A DNA stretch of 64,000 bases from Acridotheres tristis (taxonomy: Eukaryota; Chordata; Aves; Passeriformes; Sturnidae). Numbering within the stretch: the first letter of the stretch is position 1; each line of letters starts with the position of its first letter. The notes under the pieces were generated by a model. It was not told the origin of the DNA. It worked only from the letters and a program-made list of their open reading frames with translations, and did not search any database. A program made the position numbers and the translations under genes. Shown here piece after piece: positions 61,219 to 64,000 of this stretch. Location: contig CM072919.1 in the NCBI GenBank assembly GCA_037013685.1, forward strand, positions 50,612,616-50,676,615, read 5' to 3'.

Positions 61219-64000
61219 AGAGATGATACAGGTCTGAGCCCCAGATGAAGAGTCAAGTCCCTGAGTCAGAACTCAGGTTCAGGCAATTCTTACTGAGATT
61301 TCTGTTTCAGTTGGATTTCTTCTGGATTTTGTTATTTCAGTATATTTTTCAGGGAATTGGTCCTATATTTTGAGTCAGATAAAGAAAACTTGAAGGAAGA
61401 GTACTTACTTTGGTATGGGACTTGGATGGCAAGGTTATTATTTGCCTCATCTTGTGTCTCTCAACTTTTGTAAATGCAGGTTTGTTAACTGAAAATATTC
61501 TTCATTTAAACAAAGACTTTTATTCACAAATTTAAATAAAAAGGTTGACTTTGTTACATGAGAACCTTAAAGGAATATCAAAAATACTCAAAAAGTTTGC
61601 TAAATAAATTTGAAAGGCACAAAATTTGTCCTGTGTGAACTGGTTAAAGATGTAGTTTGTTGCAGTCATGAAGATGTTCAATGCTTCGTTTTTGCTCACA
61701 GCAGTGTTAGGTGGGAACAGACATGTTTGGTATGGGTAATCATGATTTTTTGCTTTGATTTTCTGTATTGCTTCTTCTGTATTTTCTTGACTTTTATACC
61801 TCTGAGAACGCACAAATATAGCAACTCTTTTTTCTTTCTATGTTTCTATTTTAGCATCAAAGACGGCAACAAAATTATCTTATCTGGAAACATTTTCACC
61901 TCACGCTTTAGTTTTTTTTCTAGTCAGCTATCAGTTATCTGGTCTTCTTATTTTCTTAATCTCTCACAACATATTTCTGAACTTTCCTGAAGGTGTTTGG
62001 TCTTAAGTTTACTTGGTCTCAAGCCTCTTCTGTCATTAAAATCTTCATCTTAAAATGAAGGAATCTAGATGAATAGAAAAATGAATTAACTTTCACTTTG
62101 CTTTCTTCTGTCTCAAAGAGCACACTTCCTTAAATTTTCATTCCTCTGAGAAAATGAAGATATTTTTTGTTCTCTGATGGTGGTAGCAATAAGTAAAAAA
62201 CCAATTAGGACTGACTACAGTTATATACAGAGTTACACAGAATTTTCCAGTTCAGCATCTCTAAACCACATATTCCTTACATCAAGCTCTCTGAGCAAGT
62301 ATCTAGATTTTCCAGGCTGTGTTCACATTTACACAGTCTGGGCCAAGATTTTTCAAAGTTTTGTTTTACCTTGTTCACTAAGTAGAACTAAGCTTACTCA
62401 CTTAGTAGAATTAAACTTATTCCATGAGAAACTGGAAAAAAGCAAAAAGAAATTTCCCAAATAGGCCATATGACGCGTCTCTGATTACCAGGACCAAGGC
62501 ACACATAAACATCTGAAAAGAGAAAAATCTTCAAGGAGAAACAGTCTAAATCAATTCTCGTAACATATCTTTACCTTTACTCCTTTATTAATGCACTCCC
62601 GGTTGTTCCTTCTAATGTTCAGCCTTATTTTTATTATTTTGAGAATGGCTTATGAAGTCATCTTTAAGAATACCACTTTACTCCATTTTCAGGTTGCAGG
62701 AAAGTACCTACTAGAAGGTCAGAAAAGCAAAGAGTCCTCTAGAATGGTTCTTGAAGGAATGAAAAGAGAGCAACAGTTTACCATTATGACATTGTAGTGT
62801 GACTGCTTCAATAGTGGCCTCTATCCACTCTTTCCCAAAATCTCTTGTAAAGGGTTCTTGATTGACTAAATAAATGGAGAAGGGGTCACAACTATGCCTT
62901 ATACCCACTTAGCCCTCTTCTAGAAGGTAGTAGCAAACAAAAATTTGGCTCCTCTGCAATTATTTCCATAATATGTAGCATCATGCAGTGGGGTATATTT
63001 ATTTTCTGCTAAGTAGAATTTTTCTGCTACCTTTTGGTCTAGAGTATATAGCACATGAAGAGTAGCTCCTACAGAAAGCAGTATTAACCAGAAGTGACAG
63101 CCTTCTGCTGTCCCACGCCAACACAAATTGTGCACTTTCAAAGAGCTGTGGAAATGTGAATGCATATCACTGTTACAACAACACATGTTACCACAGATAA
63201 ATTTCCAAGGCACCTGTCTGAACCCAGTATTTCTTAGTACTCCTTGCCTTTTTCTCATGAATTCTATTGCCAAAATTGAGTTGTAGTCATATTTGGGAGC
63301 AGATGGTCAAACCCACTGCTGTGTCCAAGTAGGCTGGTGGGCATAGTTATCTGATGTGTTTAGAGATATGATAGCAAGCCAAGCATCTCTCTTTATTCAC
63401 CACCTAGGGATACACTCTCAAGTAAAGAGAGATCCCCCTCTGAGAAGAGTAGTTGCCAGATTTCAAAACATTTGCTGAATGTTTGTAGAATTGTATTTGT
63501 CCCTGGAAATAATACTGCTAAATAGCCACATTTTCACAGCTACTTTTTAAAGTGAATTCATAAACAGATGCTAAGTGTAAATATGTAAGCTTCACATCAG
63601 CACCACGTTATATTTTGAGTATTTGCATGCTTTGCTTAAGAAGAGACACTGCAACCCATGTTCCATGACGTAATTGGACATCTGCTTGCTAGGCCAGCTG
63701 ACTCAATTAATTCTAAAGGTTGTTCTTGGTAGGGAAGAGGAAACTACCATTGGTGATTTCCTGATGAACTTATCCAAGTGGGTATTCCCAATTTCTGTCT
63801 AACATAAGGCCAAAATAAAATTTCATTTTCTGAAACATGGTTAATTATTTCTTGTAATGCTTTGAAGACTCATAAATGTTGCCATCTCCTAGTCTAATAA
63901 ATTCAGATGAGAGTGTTTGATCTCAACTTGTCCAGTCAATGAGATAATGGTATTTACCTATTTCTATCTATAGAAATTGTGCACCGTAAAATGCTGTACC
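61219..64000. other. AT-rich unique DNA
   Basis: No gene, RNA or mobile element was recognised. Frames at 61610-61990 (+, 126 codons, Phe-rich) and 62920-63273 (-, 117 codons) have no recognisable homology or splice context. Confidence 0.5.

Noticed and set aside
62920..63273. 117-codon minus-strand frame
   Set aside because: No recognisable domain, with mixed composition typical of chance frames in this window.

Overview
The window looks like AT-rich, non-coding vertebrate DNA, most likely from a bird. The evidence is its repeat content. The recognisable mobile DNA is almost entirely CR1 LINE retrotransposon copies, with the typical avian CR1 3' ends and CR1 endonuclease/reverse-transcriptase reading frames, plus solo LTRs of avian endogenous retroviruses. 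No SINE or mammalian-type L1 was seen. No tRNA, rRNA, CRISPR or bacterial operon structure is present. No open reading frame can be assigned to a cellular gene; those that make sense as protein are decayed CR1 pieces, and the longest others lie in an LTR or in microsatellites. The stretch is best read as a gene desert or the interior of a very long intron.

Layout. 1-5.5 kb: AT-rich unique sequence with a two-state hexamer microsatellite at 4.3-4.5 kb. 5.5-13.1 kb: the densest repeat block on the left, with CR1 copies at 5517-5925 (-), 8345-9410 (-) and 12280-13115 (+), and solo LTRs at 6925-7415 (+) and 10396-11557 (-). 13.1-22.5 kb: no recognised repeat. 22.5-24.8 kb: a CR1 with an LTR fragment butted against it, and a second CR1 with a readable reverse-transcriptase C-terminus. 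24.8-39.3 kb: mostly AT-rich unique DNA with microsatellites at 27.0 and 34.9 kb and one weak candidate exon at 37.35-37.49 kb.

39.3-43.0 kb: a three-level nest. An old minus-strand CR1 that carries most of the endonuclease and reverse transcriptase is interrupted by a plus-strand CR1, and that CR1 is interrupted by a 313-bp solo LTR with a 6-bp target duplication. A possible further LTR follows. 43-49.8 kb is unique. 49.8-61.2 kb holds four more solo LTRs (49777-50379, 53372-54338, 57493-58059, 60719-61218) and a CR1 at 59122-59705. The last 2.8 kb is unique.

No gene network can be described. What the sequence records is a history of retrotransposition, nested insertion and LTR-LTR recombination. 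Repeat families were identified by recognising consensus-like sequence, without a database search, so outer boundaries not fixed by target-site duplications are approximate and no subfamily names are given.
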